Source: an uncultured Ruminococcus sp. (lineage in GTDB: Bacteria; Bacillota; Clostridia; Oscillospirales; Acutalibacteraceae). Taken from it: 5,019 nucleotides of DNA. Within the stretch, counting starts at the first letter, position 1. Every line of letters begins with the position of its first letter. The notes under the pieces are model-generated. The model ran no database searches. It worked only from the letters and a program-made list of their open reading frames with translations, and was not told the origin of the DNA. The position numbers were made by a program, and so were the translations under genes. The stretch covers positions 1 through 5,019 of the forward strand of contig CACYDD010000421.1 in the NCBI GenBank assembly GCA_902773065.1. Reading direction: 5' to 3'. This document shows, in pieces, positions 1 through 5,019 of the stretch.

Positions 1-8
1 ATCAAAAC

Positions 9-91
9 GCGGCAAAGAATTTGACTTTATAAAAAAGTAGCGACCGTAGGGAGCGGCTACGCGAATTCCCTGCGCACGTGGTGCGCGGTCA
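9..91 (-). repeat. Dispersed structured repeat, copy 1
   Basis: This segment matches a second one at 2628-2701 almost throughout. Both begin GCGGCAAA and end GGTCA, and both share a core of an A6 run followed by AGCGACCG, AGGGAGCG and CTACGCGAAT. Copy 1 has about 9 extra bases near 75-83. Read on the minus strand it folds: an outer stem pairs 86-90 with 42-46 (GACCG/CGGTC), inner stems pair 67-71 with 48-52 (AGGGA/TCCCT) and 72-77 with 81-86 (GCGCAC/GTGCGC), and a T6 run follows (36-31). That is terminator-like, but no minus-strand gene precedes this copy in the window. I infer a family of dispersed intergenic elements; copy number elsewhere cannot be seen from here. Confidence 0.75.
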
Positions 92-110
92 AATTCAGGG
101 TTATAGCATA

Positions 111-139
111 TTGACAACAAAATAACATTATATTATAAT
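111..139 (+). promoter_or_regulatory. Sigma-A promoter of the ABC permease gene
   Basis: TTGACA at 111-116 and TATAAT at 134-139 are separated by exactly 17 bases, a perfect consensus housekeeping promoter. Transcription should start near 146. This places the TTG at 141 upstream of the transcript and supports the ATG at 219 as the real start, with a leader of about 73 bases. The spacer overlaps a dyad at 116-145, so the promoter may be repressed. Confidence 0.88.
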
Positions 140-145
140 TTTGTT
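116..145. promoter_or_regulatory. Operator-like dyad over the permease promoter
   Basis: AACAAAAT at 116-123 is the exact reverse complement of ATTTTGTT at 138-145. Over the whole 30 bp, 12 of 15 symmetric positions pair. The arms touch the end of the -35 box and cover the -10 box and the predicted start point, as expected for a repressor site. The sequence is very AT-rich, so chance symmetry is possible, and the cognate regulator is unknown. Confidence 0.4.
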
Positions 146-206
146 ATATACATTTGTATCTATAGTGATAAATTTTGTGTATTTTAAACATTATTACAAA
201 CCGAAC

Positions 207-210
207 GGAG
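207..210 (+). promoter_or_regulatory. Ribosome binding site fixing the permease start
   Basis: GGAG lies 8 bases before the ATG at 219. The in-frame upstream TTG at 141 has no comparable site and precedes the predicted transcription start. Confidence 0.75.
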
Positions 211-218
211 TTGAAAAA

Positions 219-1835
219 ATGAAATCGATCGCTTATCTTTTACGAAAAACTGTTAAAAACGAGATACTCGATACACTGCGGCATCCGCTGAAATTTCTGC
301 TGTATGCTTTTATCGCTGTCAGTATGGTATACGGAGCGATAAGAGGATTTACCGCAAGCTTGGAGGATCTCGGCGGACAGTCAGAAATACTGAGTGACAG
401 CCGTCTTCTGAGCGGTGCATATTTAGCGGTATTGTATTTTATCAGTATTCCGATCATGCTGAAAGGTCTCAGCTCGGGAACAAGCTTTTTCTCGCTGAGC
501 GATGTCAACAATATGTTTGTTGCACCGATCAGACAGCGTACAGTCCTGATTTACGGGGTAGGACGACAGCTTGCGACCATGCTTGTGCTGGTTGTGACAT
601 TTGCAGCCTATGGCGGAATGATCATCAATATGTTCCGCATGACCGTTTCCCAGACGCTGCTTTTGATTTTAGGAATCGTTCTGATGCTCATAATGGTTCA
701 GCTTGTGACACTGATGATCTTCTGTCTTGCCAGCCAGCACCCGGTCAGAGCAACCGTCATGAAATATTTTATATTCGCAATGACCTTTTTTGCTATCGGT
801 GCAGCTCTGGTACATATCTTCACACATGAAATGTCAGCAGAATCCATGCTTGCTGCGATTTCTCTCCCGATCCTTGAATATGTGCCGTTTATCGGCTGGA
901 TGCACGGACTGATTTTCGGTATACTGGAAACAAACACGGTAAAGATCATTATTTTCGGAGCATTAATGCCTCTGACTGCTGCGGCAAGTATTATCACACT
1001 GTTCAAAGCAAAACTCGACTTCTACGAGGATGTTCTCTCTCAGGCAGAAAGCTACCATGAATTCAGAGAAAATATCCGCTCGGGTACGGTATCTGACAAA
1101 ATGATGCTCGGCAACAAACAGATCAGACTTCGCAAAAAGGGAATACAGAAGGGTCAGGGAGCAACAGCAGTCTTTTACAAACATATACTGGAGGGCAGCA
1201 GACGCTCCAGATTCATGTTTTTCAATATCAATACCTTTGTTCTGATATTTGTGGCATTTGTCACTGCTTTCGGCATTAAACACGGTATGCCTGATATCGA
1301 CCCTACCATTATTTATCTGGCAGCAGGGGTGATTTGTGCTTATGTACAGTTCTTTTTCAGTGCATCGGGCGACTGGGTGAAAGAGCTGACAAAACCATAT
1401 ATCTACCTGATTCCCGACGGTGCTGTCAAAAAACTCATCATGGCGGCAGCAACAGGGCTGATCAAGCCTTTCACTGACGGTATCATTACCTTCGGACTGC
1501 TGGCAATTTTTATAGGCGGTCAGCCGATCGATATTATCATTTGTGCGCTTGCCTACGGAAGCTTTGGAAGCATTTATATTGCAACCAATGTCCTCGCCCA
1601 GAGAATTGCAGGTCTGGACAGTTCAGGCGGTATTTTCATCACATTCTATATGTCCGTCATGATCATAACGCTGATCCCGGGCATTGTGATCGGTCTTATC
1701 GTTCTTTCAAGCTTTGCCGGTTCTTACGGCTATATTGCGACAACTCTTCTCGGCACTCCTGTGCTGATCTGGAATATGGCGGTATCCCTCATCATCTTCT
1801 GTTCCTGCCGCAATCTTCTCAACAATACAGAGTAA
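219..1835 (+). CDS. Putative ABC exporter permease (ABC_export-like)
   Basis: A 538-residue polytopic membrane protein, probably the membrane half of an ATP-driven exporter; the substrate is unknown. About 12 hydrophobic segments fall in two halves, roughly residues 25-43, 65-85, 115-137, 146-170, 182-202 and 241-262, then 336-354, 362-382, 405-432, 437-458, 472-500 and 505-530. A charged cytoplasmic stretch (about 263-333) lies between them. The loop FFSLSDVNNMFVAPIRQ (90-106) and the segment KPYIYLIPD (392-400) resemble the conserved cytoplasmic motifs of the clostridial 'putative ABC exporter' family (recalled as PF16962), where length is also about 530-560. There are no Walker motifs, so an ATPase subunit must come from elsewhere. 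Its own promoter and a terminator make it look monocistronic, which is unusual because such permeases commonly sit beside their ATPase. The start at 219 is preferred over TTG 141 because of the ribosome binding site and promoter position. Membrane exporter assignment is firm; the exact family is less so. Confidence 0.8.
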   Translation: MKSIAYLLRKTVKNEILDTLRHPLKFLLYAFIAVSMVYGAIRGFTASLEDLGGQSEILSDSRLLSGAYLAVLYFISIPIMLKGLSSGTSFFSLSDVNNMFVAPIRQRTVLIYGVGRQLATMLVLVVTFAAYGGMIINMFRMTVSQTLLLILGIVLMLIMVQLVTLMIFCLASQHPVRATVMKYFIFAMTFFAIGAALVHIFTHEMSAESMLAAISLPILEYVPFIGWMHGLIFGILETNTVKIIIFGALMPLTAAASIITLFKAKLDFYEDVLSQAESYHEFRENIRSGTVSDKMMLGNKQIRLRKKGIQKGQGATAVFYKHILEGSRRSRFMFFNINTFVLIFVAFVTAFGIKHGMPDIDPTIIYLAAGVICAYVQFFFSASGDWVKELTKPYIYLIPDGAVKKLIMAAATGLIKPFTDGIITFGLLAIFIGGQPIDIIICALAYGSFGSIYIATNVLAQRIAGLDSSGGIFITFYMSVMIITLIPGIVIGLIVLSSFAGSYGYIATTLLGTPVLIWNMAVSLIIFCSCRNLLNNTE

Positions 1836-1876
1836 GCGGAGTGCCTCTGCTGTCAATTCCCGCTCTGCTTTTTATA
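1834..1876 (+). terminator. Probable intrinsic terminator of the permease gene
   Basis: A stem pairs 1834-1843 (AAGCGGAGTG) with 1861-1870 (CGCTCTGCTT), 10 pairs including two G-U wobbles, around a 17-base loop. TTTATAATTT follows. The stem overlaps the stop codon. The long loop and broken T-run make it moderate in strength, but the strong hairpin at 1964-1999 lies behind it. Confidence 0.5.
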
Positions 1877-1963
1877 ATTTACAAATTCATTATCGCACCA
1901 TAAAGTTTGGAAAAATTCCACTAACAATTATTCAGTGATTCCTTAGTAAAAAATCAAAAAAAA

Positions 1964-1999
1964 GGCATACACACGATTGTAACAGAAAGTGTGTATGCC
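1964..1999. terminator. Bidirectional intrinsic terminator between convergent genes
   Basis: GGCATACACAC (1964-1974) and GTGTGTATGCC (1989-1999) form a perfect 11-bp stem with a 14-base loop. On the minus strand it is followed by T8 plus further T's (complement of 1951-1963), giving a strong terminator 7 bases after the acetyltransferase stop. On the plus strand GCATTTTTATTTT follows, so it can also stop read-through from the permease gene. The symmetry fits the convergent arrangement. Confidence 0.9.
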
Positions 2000-2005
2000 G
2001 CATTT

Positions 2006-2529
2006 TTATTTTAACAATTCATAAAGTTTGACATCGCAAAGTTCATCAGAACCCCATTTTGCCACAGATTTATCATAACCGACAAAGTTTATTGCGCATT
2101 TCTCCATTACTCTGCCAGAAGCAGGGTTATCAACATGGTGTTTTGCAATGATTTTTGTAAAGCCGTTACGGAACAACTCATCAATCACTGCTTTGTAAGC
2201 TTCAGTAACATAACCCTTCGCCCAATACTTTTTGTAAAGCACATAACCGACTTCAGCCGTTTTTCATTATCGGCGATCCCCACAACATCGATCGCACCGA
2301 TCGGCTCGTCATTTCCTTTTTCAGTTATCGCCCAACGAAATTCAAACCCGGAAGCAGCTTCATCAAGATACATCTGCAAAAGCCAGATCGTGGTATTTAA
2401 ATTCTCATGCTTCTGCCAGTGGCAGTATCTCGCAACATTTTCATCACTCGTCCAGTTGTGGTACATCATCTTTGCATCACCTTCTCTGAACGGGCGTAAC
2501 ACCAGTCTGTCTGTTGTTAATGTACTCAT
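2006..2529 (-). pseudogene. GNAT acetyltransferase (RimJ/RimL-like), frameshifted
   Basis: The gene encodes a GCN5-related N-acetyltransferase of the Acetyltransf_3 / RimJ-RimL type, which would transfer acetyl from acetyl-CoA to a protein N-terminus or small molecule; the substrate is unknown. The first frame starts MSTLTTDRLVLRPFREGDA (ATG at 2529, GGAGGAG at 2541-2535) and reads intact to DNEK. The rest (AEVGYVLYKKYWAKGYVTEA, then NPASGRVMEKC, ending YELLK) lies in the next frame to the stop at 2006. The break is at an A5 run (T's at 2260-2264): one added A gives DNEK-T-AEVGYVLY and a continuous 174-residue protein, normal for the family. The acetyl-CoA binding loop reads AKGYVTEA where GKGYATEA is usual, and NPASGRVMEKCA replaces the usual CG. 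As written, the first frame yields 114 residues with a nonsense tail and lacks the acetyl-CoA site, so the product would be inactive. A homopolymer sequencing error is equally possible. No clear promoter is seen; the gene may depend on read-through from the tRNA promoter. Confidence 0.85.
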
Positions 2530-2545
2530 GATAACTCCTCCTTTT

Positions 2546-2592
2546 AAATAAAATTTAAGCCGTTATGGGTAAGTTCTTCCCCACAACGGCTT
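2546..2592 (-). promoter_or_regulatory. Hairpin leader upstream of the GNAT gene
   Basis: On the minus strand, 2592-2580 (AAGCCGTTGTGGG) pairs with 2569-2557 (CCCATAACGGCTT): 13 pairs, one of them a G-U wobble, closing a 10-base loop. The wobble would be an A-C mismatch on the plus strand, which favours a minus-strand RNA. A T-rich run (AAATTTTATTT, 2556-2546) follows, then the ribosome binding site at 2541-2535. It could be a terminator limiting transcription into the acetyltransferase or an attenuator. TTGACA lies just upstream (2598-2593), but no convincing -10 box sits at the right distance. Structure is clear; function is inferred. Confidence 0.55.
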
Positions 2593-2627
2593 TGTCAACA
2601 GGTAGCAAAAAAGATATCACTTGGAAT

Positions 2628-2701
2628 GCGGCAAAAGACTTGAACTCCCGAAAAAAGAGCGACCGCAAGGGAGCGACTACGCGAATCGTCCTGTGCGGTC
2701 A
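2628..2701 (-). repeat. Dispersed structured repeat, copy 2
   Basis: This is the second copy of the element at 9-91, in the same orientation. It starts GCGGCAAA and ends GGTCA, with the core A6, GAGCGACCG, AGGGAGCG and CTACGCGAAT. It lacks about 9 bases present in copy 1. It begins 9 bases beyond the 3' end of tRNA-Leu, and its fold supplies the apparent terminator of that gene. Confidence 0.78.
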
Positions 2702-2702
2702 C
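2651..2702 (-). terminator. Intrinsic terminator of tRNA-Leu inside repeat copy 2
   Basis: On the minus strand, 2702-2694 (GTGACCGCA) pairs with 2667-2659 (TGCGGTCGC), nine pairs with one G-U wobble. Two bases then precede T6 (2656-2651). The enclosed 26 bases can form smaller stems such as AGG/CCT. The wobble is a mismatch on the other strand, supporting the minus-strand direction. The stem starts 8 bases after the tRNA discriminator base. Confidence 0.7.
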
Positions 2703-2709
2703 GCACTAG

Positions 2710-2791
2710 TGCGGGCGACAGGACTTGAACCTGCACACCTTGCGGCACAAGAACCTAAATCTTGCGTGTCTGCCAATTTCACCACGCCCGC
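2710..2791 (-). tRNA. tRNA-Leu (anticodon UAG)
   Basis: Read on the minus strand from 2791, the acceptor arm GCGGGCG pairs with CGCCCGC (2717-2711), followed by discriminator A at 2710. The anticodon stem CAAGA/TCTTG closes the loop TTTAGGT (2759-2753), with anticodon TAG at 2757-2755, reading CUA and other CUN leucine codons. A long variable arm around GCCGCAAGGTGT marks a class II tRNA, and the T arm GCAGG-TTCAAGT-CCTGT is canonical. Length is 82 bases. The CCA end is not encoded (CTA follows the discriminator), so it must be added by tRNA nucleotidyltransferase. It has its own consensus promoter and a terminator within the adjacent repeat. Confidence 0.97.
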
Positions 2792-2846
2792 TTATGAAAT
2801 TGAAAAATGGAAAATTATTATTCCCTCTCATGCATGAAACAAATAT

Positions 2847-2875
2847 ATTATACACAAAATAATTGGTTTTGTCAA
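2847..2875 (-). promoter_or_regulatory. Sigma-A promoter of tRNA-Leu
   Basis: On the minus strand TTGACA (2875-2870) and TATAAT (2852-2847) are exactly 17 bases apart, a perfect consensus as expected for a stable-RNA gene. Transcription should begin near 2840, leaving a 5' leader of about 49 bases for RNase P to remove. Confidence 0.9.
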
Positions 2876-2884
2876 CAAATTTAA

Positions 2885-2913
2885 TTGAATAATTGCTGAC
2901 AGTACTGTATAAT
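2885..2913 (+). promoter_or_regulatory. Promoter of the LacI-family gene
   Basis: TTGAAT (2885-2890) and TATAAT (2908-2913) are 17 bases apart: four of six -35 positions and all -10 positions match sigma-A consensus. The predicted start is near 2920, giving a short leader of about 27 bases. It is divergent from the tRNA promoter, with only 9 bases between the two -35 boxes. The perfect 10-bp palindrome ACAGTACTGT (2899-2908) lies in the spacer and could be an operator. Confidence 0.75.
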
Positions 2914-2933
2914 CAAAGATAACAAAAAACTGC

Positions 2934-2939
2934 AGGAGG
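2934..2939 (+). promoter_or_regulatory. Ribosome binding site choosing the LacI start
   Basis: AGGAGG ends one base before the ATG at 2941, too close to serve it, but seven bases before the ATG at 2947. Translation therefore most likely starts at 2947, two codons inside the longest reading frame. Confidence 0.85.
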
Positions 2940-2946
2940 AATGGTC

Positions 2947-3972
2947 ATGGCTGAAAATGAAAGAGTGAGAATTGCAGATATTGCGGAGGAGCTGGGTGTC
3001 AGTACGGCAACGGTATCAAATGTGATTCATGGAAAAACAAAGAAGATTTCCGATGAAACCGTCAAAAGAGTGCAGCAGCTTCTGGAAGAAAGAGAATATA
3101 TCCCAAGCATGGCAGGAATTCTGCTTGCACAGAATAATTCAAGAATTATCGGCGTGATTATCAACGACCATGAAAAATACGAAGGACGTGTTCTCGAAGA
3201 CCCCTTTATTGCTTCCGCCGTCAACCACCTGTCCTATGAAATAGATAAAAACGGCTATTTCATGATGATAAAAATCACCTCTGAAACTTCTGATATTATC
3301 CGCTTTGCTTCTATGTGGAATTTATCGGGAATGGTGCTGATCGGGTTTTGCTGTGATCAGGATTACCAGAAACTGCGTTCTTCCATGCGAATTCCGTTTG
3401 TGGTGTATGACGGATTTTTTGACAAACCAAACAGAATATGCAATATTACGATCAATAATTTTGACGGAGGTTATCAGGTCGGAAAGCATTTTGCAAAGCT
3501 TGGGCATAAAAAGCTTCTCTGCATTTCCGATAATTTTACCTGCATGGATCTGGAACGATACAATGGTTTCAAAAAGGCAGCAGAAGAACACAAACTCATA
3601 GCCGATTCCCTGCAAATACCGCTTTGCAGCAGCGAACGCATGAATTTCTATCAAGAAAATATCAAACAAATCTTAAACTATTCGGCAGTATTCGCCGTAT
3701 CGGATTTTTATGCAATCGAGCTGATGCAGTTTCTGATGGAAACCGGTATCAAAATTCCCGGGGATATTTCCATCGCAGGATTTGACGATACGCCGATATG
3801 CAGGCAGATCGTACCAAGTCTGACATCGGTGCGTCAAGACTGCAAAGCAAGGGCAGAAACAGCCGTATCTGTTCTGAAAGAGCTTGAAAAACATGAAAAG
3901 GAAGGAAGTATTGTCAGGCTTCCTGTTGAACTGGTCGCAAGAAACAGTACAGCAAAATACACAAAACAGTGA
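2947..3972 (+). CDS. LacI/GalR-family transcriptional regulator
   Basis: A 341-residue cytoplasmic DNA-binding protein, the normal length for the LacI/GalR family. Residues 8-27 form the helix-turn-helix (RIADIAEELGVSTATVSNVI), the hinge follows around YIPSMAGILLAQNNS (51-65), and from RIIGVII (66-72) onward there is a periplasmic-binding-protein-like effector domain. Near its end are the family hallmarks DISIAGFDDTPICRQIVPSL (273-292) and PVELVARNST (326-335). Residues T20, A21 and N25 occupy the recognition-helix positions that read the operator (Y17, Q18, R22 in LacI). The effector pocket is not diagnostic, and no sugar-use gene is adjacent; the downstream neighbour is a MATE exporter, 121 bases away on the same strand. 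A dyad with a central CG just before that gene's promoter is a plausible target. There is no strong terminator after the stop, so read-through into the exporter is possible. Family is certain; ligand and target are inferred. Confidence 0.95.
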   Translation: MAENERVRIADIAEELGVSTATVSNVIHGKTKKISDETVKRVQQLLEEREYIPSMAGILLAQNNSRIIGVIINDHEKYEGRVLEDPFIASAVNHLSYEIDKNGYFMMIKITSETSDIIRFASMWNLSGMVLIGFCCDQDYQKLRSSMRIPFVVYDGFFDKPNRICNITINNFDGGYQVGKHFAKLGHKKLLCISDNFTCMDLERYNGFKKAAEEHKLIADSLQIPLCSSERMNFYQENIKQILNYSAVFAVSDFYAIELMQFLMETGIKIPGDISIAGFDDTPICRQIVPSLTSVRQDCKARAETAVSVLKELEKHEKEGSIVRLPVELVARNSTAKYTKQ

Positions 3973-3987
3973 TATTAATTTTAGCAT

Positions 3988-4005
3988 AGGTTATGCGTTT
4001 AACCT
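3988..4005. promoter_or_regulatory. Candidate LacI-type operator before the MATE gene
   Basis: The 18-bp dyad AGGTTATGCGTTTAACCT has perfect six-base arms (AGGTTA/TAACCT) and a central CG, with 7 of 9 symmetric pairs matching. An even-length dyad with a central CG is the hallmark of LacI-family operators. It ends exactly where the MATE -35 box begins (4006) and follows the LacI-family gene by 15 bases. An overlapping small hairpin, GCATA-GGT-TATGC (3984-3996), is an alternative reading but lacks a T-run. Confidence 0.5.
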
Positions 4006-4034
4006 TTGTAATTTGCGGTTTTCTCCTTTATAAT
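4006..4034 (+). promoter_or_regulatory. Promoter of the MATE transporter gene
   Basis: TTGTAA (4006-4011) and TATAAT (4029-4034) are separated by 17 bases; the -10 box is perfect and the -35 matches at four of six positions. Transcription should start near 4041, giving a leader of about 53 bases. The weak -35 box directly beside a dyad is compatible with regulation. Confidence 0.7.
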
Positions 4035-4093
4035 CATAGTAGAAACAATAAGTAATGTGCCATCTATAATTTTACACTAAGGAGTGAGCCGCT

Positions 4094-5019
4094 ATGAAAG
4101 AAAAATCTACATTTTTAAGTTCCGTTATCAAAATCTCAATTCCTGTGGCACTACAAAGTATGTTACAGTCCTCGTTCAGCATTGTCGATCAGATCATGAT
4201 CGGCACAACAGGAAGTGTGAATATTGCTGCTGTCGGTCTTGCCGGAAAATTCTCGTCCATTTATTCCGTCATCATTGCCGCTGTCGGAGCGGTAGCAGGC
4301 ATCATGATATCGCAGTATTTCGGAAGCAAGGACGAGGACGAAGTGAACCGCAGCTTTTCCGTGAATTGTGCGGCGGCAATACTGACCGCTCTGCTGTTTA
4401 CAGCAATATGCGTATTGTTTCCGCAGCAGATCATGGGAATCTATACAGATGATGAAAGTGCCGTCAGCATTGCAGCAGATTATCTGAGAATCATCTCTGT
4501 AACTTTTATTCCGCTTGCAGGAAGTACACTTTTATCTACCATGCTGCGGTGTATGGAAAAAGCCTCCCTGCCGCTGTATATCAGCATTATTGCCGCAATT
4601 TTCAATACAGGGTTCAACTACCTCCTCATTTTCGGAAAGCTTGGTTTCAGTGCTATGGGGGTAAACGGTGCGGCGATCGCAACGGTAATTGCGCAGTGTG
4701 TCAATTTCATCTTATTGCTCGGTACATTTATTGTTGTTTTAAAGAAAAATCAAAAGCACTTCTTCTTTTCGGTTCATTTAACCAAAATGACCTACAAGCA
4801 ATATCTGTTGATCCTCTTCCCTATCTTCATCACAGAATTTTTATGGAGTGTGGGCGAAAATGTCTATGCGTCGATTTACGGTCATCTTGGAACAGCGGAC
4901 TGTGCCGCAATGACACTGACCTATCCGATACAGGGGCTGATGATTGGTGCATTAAGCGGAATTGCTCAGGCGGCAGGAATACTTATCGGAAAAGAACTGG
5001 GAAAAAAAGATTACGACAT
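4094..5019 (+). CDS. MATE family efflux transporter, 5' part (runs off window)
   Basis: The reading frame is open from ATG 4094 to the window edge without a stop: 308 residues of an expected 440-460. AAGGAG at 4079-4084 lies nine bases before the start. MATE proteins are membrane antiporters that export drugs, dyes or metabolites using a sodium or proton gradient. The N-lobe starts with SIPVALQSMLQSSFSIVDQI (15-34) and IGTTGSVNIAAVGLAGKF, followed by GAVAGIMISQYFGSKDEDEV (65-84). Six hydrophobic segments lie up to about residue 217. The C-lobe then repeats the plan: LFPIFITEFLWSVGENVYAS (241-260), HLGTADCAAMTL, and GLMIGALSGIAQAAGILIGK (281-300) with ELGKKDYD. This internal twofold repeat, with D32 and E255 at matching places, is typical of the family. 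It has its own promoter and sits behind a LacI-family regulator that may control it. Substrate cannot be assigned. The 3' third is outside the window. Confidence 0.93.
   Translation, partial: MKEKSTFLSSVIKISIPVALQSMLQSSFSIVDQIMIGTTGSVNIAAVGLAGKFSSIYSVIIAAVGAVAGIMISQYFGSKDEDEVNRSFSVNCAAAILTALLFTAICVLFPQQIMGIYTDDESAVSIAADYLRIISVTFIPLAGSTLLSTMLRCMEKASLPLYISIIAAIFNTGFNYLLIFGKLGFSAMGVNGAAIATVIAQCVNFILLLGTFIVVLKKNQKHFFFSVHLTKMTYKQYLLILFPIFITEFLWSVGENVYASIYGHLGTADCAAMTLTYPIQGLMIGALSGIAQAAGILIGKELGKKDYD

Noticed and set aside
141..218. TTG at 141 as start of the ABC permease
   Set aside because: It lies upstream of the predicted transcription start, lacks a ribosome binding site, and overlaps the promoter dyad; ATG 219 with GGAG at 207-210 fits better.
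1541..1903. Plus-strand open frame overlapping the 3' end of the permease
   Set aside because: Shifted-frame product (Cys/His/Arg-rich), no ribosome binding site, and it runs over the terminator.
2255..2270. Programmed ribosomal frameshift in the GNAT gene
   Set aside because: The A5 run is short for slippage, the P-site codon would not re-pair after a -1 shift, and no downstream pseudoknot or upstream Shine-Dalgarno-like stimulator is evident.
2565..2837. A 90-codon plus-strand open frame spanning the tRNA region
   Set aside because: It runs antisense through tRNA-Leu and through the repeat, has no ribosome binding site, and its RATGLEPAHLAA-like stretch is simply the tRNA read backwards, a common false protein.
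2854..2872. ACAAAA-N7-TTTTGT dyad in the tRNA promoter spacer, resembling the permease promoter arms
   Set aside because: Short, AT-rich and overlapping consensus promoter bases; the shared arm sequence is likely chance, and regulation of a tRNA gene by the same factor is not supported.
3984..4006. Terminator after the LacI-family gene
   Set aside because: The possible hairpins here are short and lack a T-run; the symmetric arms with central CG fit an operator better.
4084..4452. Open frame starting GTG at 4084 overlapping the MATE gene
   Set aside because: It is out of frame with the MATE protein and has a Cys/Arg/His-rich composition typical of a shifted frame; the MATE frame from 4094 is clearly the coding one.

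Overview
The window looks like a chromosomal segment of a low-to-moderate GC Gram-positive anaerobe of the Clostridia, most plausibly the Ruminococcus/Oscillospiraceae group. That placement is an inference. It rests on consensus sigma-A promoters (TTGACA-N17-TATAAT), strong AGGAGG-type ribosome binding sites, a clostridial type of ABC exporter permease, and a tRNA gene without an encoded CCA. No rRNA or other taxonomic marker is present.

Layout, left to right. (1) Positions 9-91 hold one copy of a dispersed, structured repeat. (2) A near-perfect sigma-A promoter at 111-139, lying inside an operator-like dyad, drives a lone putative ABC exporter permease (219-1835, +) that ends in a probable hairpin terminator. 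(3) A perfect 11-bp hairpin at 1964-1999 separates this gene from a convergent GNAT (RimJ/RimL-like) acetyltransferase (2529-2006, -). The acetyltransferase is split by a one-base loss in an A-run, and its leader carries a 13-bp hairpin. (4) A tRNA-Leu(UAG) gene (2791-2710, -) is read from a consensus promoter at 2875-2847. A second copy of the repeat, at 2628-2701, sits just past the tRNA 3' end and looks like its intrinsic terminator. (5) A LacI-family repressor (2947-3972, +) is transcribed divergently from the tRNA. (6) A MATE-family multidrug or metabolite exporter (4094 to beyond the window end, +) has its own promoter, and an 18-bp dyad with a central CG, of LacI-operator type, abuts its -35 box.

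The most coherent functional unit is the LacI-MATE pair: a one-component regulator upstream of an exporter, with a plausible operator between them. The ABC permease has no ATPase beside it in the window and appears monocistronic, so its ATP-binding partner must be encoded elsewhere. I see no phage, CRISPR array, IS element or clearly new multi-gene system. The points most worth checking are the tRNA-linked repeat/terminator, the LacI-type operator, the hairpin leader of the GNAT gene, and whether the GNAT frameshift is real.
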